DNA of 8,647 nt from Candidatus Mesolinea sp. (GTDB lineage: Bacteria; Chloroflexota; Anaerolineae; Anaerolineales; Anaerolineaceae). The stretch covers positions 1 to 8,647 of the forward strand of contig DMCS01000055.1 of the NCBI GenBank assembly GCA_003445715.1, read 5' to 3'. How positions within the stretch are numbered: the first letter of the stretch is position 1; each line of letters starts with the position of its first letter. The position numbers and the translations under genes are program-made. The notes beneath the pieces are model-generated. The model was not told the DNA's origin, did no database searches, and saw only the letters and a program-made list of their open reading frames with translations. Shown piece by piece: positions 7,432 through 8,647 of this stretch.

Positions 7432-8268
7432 TTAGAGCGCAGCCAACACCCCTTTGATCAAGGTGGTCAGCTTGGGGACAATGACCTTTCCAGCTTCCAG
7501 CACCTCCTCATGGGAAGCGACATTTTTGCCGCTGAGGTCGATTTTATTAGAAATGCCCGAAATTCCCAGCACTTGCATACCTCCATGCTTCGCCACAATG
7601 GCTTCGGGCACCGTAGACATCCCCACGGCGTCTGCACCGGCTTGGCGCAAGAAGCGGCAATCCGCCGGTGTCTCGAAGGATGGACCCGAAAGGCACACGT
7701 ACACACCTTGCCGCACCGCCAGCGCGTTAGCACCGCTAACTTGCTGGGCTAATGAAAGTAATCCGAGGTCATATACTTGACTCATATCTGGGAAGCGCGG
7801 CCCAAATTCATCCAAGTTAGGTCCCCGCAACGGGTTAGGACCCGTCATGGGCAGCAGCGAGAGGTGATCGGTGATAAGCATCAGGTCTCCGGGGGAAAAC
7901 TCTGGGTTCAGCCCGCCAGCTGCATTCGTAAGGATAAGTGTGTGCATGCCCAAGCGTTGCATCACACGCACAGGTAAGCCAATGCGGGACATGCTGTGCC
8001 CTTCGTAGTAGTGCGCCCTACCCTGTAGCACCAGCACAGCTTTGCCTTCCAGCCAGCCGATGACCAAGCGCCCTTCGTGGCCTGCCACCGTGGAGATCGG
8101 CCAATGCGGAATGTCGCGTGTGGGGATAACAACGGGGTTTTCGACAGCCTCAGCCAGCGCCCCCAGCCCGGAGCCGAGCACCAAGCCAATTTGTGGTTGA
8201 AGGCTAATGCGCTCCCTAATAAATGCCGTCGCGGCATCAATTTGCTCTATGGTTATGAAATCAGACAT
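7432..8268 (-). CDS. punA: Purine nucleoside phosphorylase (trimeric, PNP/MTAP family)
   Basis: Catalyses phosphorolysis of purine (deoxy)ribonucleosides to free base and (deoxy)ribose 1-phosphate in purine salvage, in the cytoplasm. The 278-residue length fits the homotrimeric PNP class. Visible family residues: phosphate loop GSGLG (32-36), AGHEGRL with His64, QGRAHYYEG with Arg84, TNAAGG (114-119), GPSFETPA with Glu199 for the base, GMST (216-219) for ribose, SNKI with Asn241, and SHEEV with His253. Asn rather than Asp at 241 favours a 6-oxopurine (inosine/guanosine) phosphorylase over methylthioadenosine phosphorylase. I chose the ATG at 8268 because GAGG lies 5 bases upstream; an in-frame GTG at 8274 overlaps that Shine-Dalgarno. 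It is the first gene of the operon, directly behind a promoter. Confidence 0.95.
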   Translation of the reverse strand: MSDFITIEQIDAATAFIRERISLQPQIGLVLGSGLGALAEAVENPVVIPTRDIPHWPISTVAGHEGRLVIGWLEGKAVLVLQGRAHYYEGHSMSRIGLPVRVMQRLGMHTLILTNAAGGLNPEFSPGDLMLITDHLSLLPMTGPNPLRGPNLDEFGPRFPDMSQVYDLGLLSLAQQVSGANALAVRQGVYVCLSGPSFETPADCRFLRQAGADAVGMSTVPEAIVAKHGGMQVLGISGISNKIDLSGKNVASHEEVLEAGKVIVPKLTTLIKGVLAAL

Positions 8269-8295
8269 GCGCACCTCACAAAAGTATGTCTGGTT

Positions 8296-8326
8296 ATTAT
8301 AACATTTAGGAGAAGCACCCGCTCAA
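8296..8326 (-). promoter_or_regulatory. Extended -10 sigma-70-type promoter for the operon
   Basis: Read on the minus strand, a perfect TATAAT (8301-8296) is preceded by TG one base upstream (TGTTATAAT), an extended -10 element. A plausible -35 TTGAGC lies at 8326-8321 with a long 19-base spacer, which the extended -10 could compensate for. Transcription would begin near 8289, giving a leader of about 20 bases to the phosphorylase ATG. AT-rich sequence upstream (AATAATAATT) could act as an UP element. It is the clearest promoter I could find for the seven genes. Confidence 0.7.
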
Positions 8327-8356
8327 ATTATTATTACTGTCGGCAACTACCTTTAT

Positions 8357-8366
8357 GTTAATTAAC
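8357..8366. promoter_or_regulatory. Perfect palindrome upstream of the promoter (possible operator)
   Basis: GTTAATTAAC is a perfect 10-base palindrome, centred about 38 bases upstream of the putative -35 box, between the promoter and the right repeat. Such a site could bind a dimeric regulator or simply be AT-rich upstream sequence. Only one copy was noticed, and short AT-rich palindromes arise by chance, so this is weak. Confidence 0.25.
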
Positions 8367-8376
8367 TTTGATTCGT

Positions 8377-8473
8377 GTGTCATGGCTAATTAGAAATGTC
8401 CTAATGCTGGCAATTTAGAAATGTCCTGTTCAATGGATAAAGTCGCCAGTATGGGTTTTTCTTGGAAATTTAA
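8377..8473. repeat. Right copy of the ~97-bp inverted repeat (IS-end-like)
   Basis: This is the inverted partner of 1-97 (about 90% identical). Its inner edge begins GTGTCATGGC, about 50 bases upstream of the operon's -35 box. Two direct repeats (8383-8402 and 8408-8427, TGGCWAWTTAGAAATGTCCT, period 25) mirror those of the left copy. Mismatches cluster in the middle-outer part (8428-8446), while the innermost 20-base motif is identical in both copies, as expected for a conserved transposase-binding site. No transposase gene follows in the remaining 174 bases, so this may be a solo end, a truncated element or a non-autonomous copy. Confidence 0.75.
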
Positions 8474-8531
8474 CCTTCATCCTCTTCTTGTAAATCATGT
8501 TGAATGAGGACGCTGAAAAACGCTCGTCCAT
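8430..8531 (-). other. Possible 33-codon ORF or coding remnant at the right flank
   Basis: An ATG at 8531 with GGAGG 6 bases upstream opens a 33-residue basic frame (MDERFSASS... ending GDFIH) that runs into the right repeat and stops at 8430. In another minus-strand frame, 8556-8470 is open, with no start codon visible, and ends LQEEDEG-stop at the outer edge of the repeat, looking like the 3' end of a gene. Neither resembles a family I recognise. Both may be relics of sequence disrupted by the repeat. Confidence 0.2.
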
Positions 8532-8580
8532 GGATTACCTCCAGCCTCTTCAATGTTCATAATCTCGATTTGCCCTCACC

Positions 8581-8640
8581 CCGCCCTCTCCCAGCTTCGA
8601 GTCACGCCTGTTTCGGCATCAATCTGCTGGGGGAGGGAGG
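8581..8640. repeat. GC-rich hairpin, intergenic palindromic repeat or terminator
   Basis: Arms 8581-8595 and 8626-8640 can pair over 15 positions with one G-T wobble and one mismatch, around a 30-base loop. With its 5' flank the left arm belongs to the CCCTCACCCC-GCCCTCTCCC type of sequence, which recurs in intergenic regions of many bacterial genomes. On the plus strand the stem is followed by TTCTTTT at the window end, so it could also terminate a plus-strand transcript, though the loop is large for an intrinsic terminator. The remainder of 8474-8647 shows no convincing gene. Confidence 0.5.
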
Positions 8641-8647
8641 TTCTTTT

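Noticed and set aside
7432..8268. Methylthioadenosine phosphorylase
   Set aside because: Asn at the 241 position, rather than the Asp typical of MTAP, favours a 6-oxopurine nucleoside phosphorylase.
8630..8637. FtsK-orienting KOPS-like octamer GGGGAGGG
   Set aside because: It lies inside a GC-rich hairpin, and a single match to a degenerate 8-mer is uninformative.
1..8647. CRISPR array, tRNA, rRNA, riboswitch, toxin-antitoxin or defence island
   Set aside because: No spaced direct-repeat array, cloverleaf, rRNA or characteristic protein motifs were found; the only repeats are the flanking inverted copies and the end hairpin.

Overview
All seven convincing genes in this window lie on the minus strand, so transcription runs from the right end to the left. 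The organism is most likely a member of the Chloroflexota, probably class Anaerolineae. This is inferred from the Thr-Pro-rich 'TPTPTP' linker in a membrane-anchored Ig-like protein, the multi-helix membrane + GAF + C-terminal helix-turn-helix-like protein, and the sequence style of the FtsK and CDP-alcohol transferase. No marker gene fixes the taxonomy.

In transcription order the genes are: purine nucleoside phosphorylase (8268-7432), a membrane-anchored Ig-like domain protein (7388-6693), a GNAT acetyltransferase (6678-6142), a membrane-bound GAF protein with a putative DNA-binding C-terminus (6142-4181), an FtsK/SpoIIIE DNA translocase (4174-1808), a CDP-alcohol phosphatidyltransferase resembling phosphatidylinositol-phosphate synthases (1764-1165), and prolipoprotein diacylglyceryl transferase (1131-154). 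Gaps are 43, 14, -1, 6, 43 and 33 bases. There is an extended -10 promoter just upstream of the first gene and a strong rho-independent terminator just past the last. The seven genes therefore look like one complete operon combining purine salvage, a sensory/regulatory middle section, chromosome translocation and envelope lipid/lipoprotein synthesis.

The operon is bracketed by two copies of one repeat in inverted orientation: 1-97 on the left and 8377-8473 on the right, about 90% identical (10 mismatches in 97 positions). Each copy carries two 20-base direct repeats spaced 25 bases apart, with an AGGACATTTCTAA-type core, and its inner edge reads TG...CA. This is how the ends of integrase-type insertion sequences (such as the IS21 family) look, but no transposase is visible. 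The right copy is followed by 174 bases with a short open remnant and a strong GC-rich hairpin rather than a transposase gene.

I found no CRISPR array, tRNA, rRNA, toxin-antitoxin pair or defence system. The least ordinary items are the membrane one-component-like regulator, its stop/start overlap with the acetyltransferase gene, and the inverted repeats around the operon.
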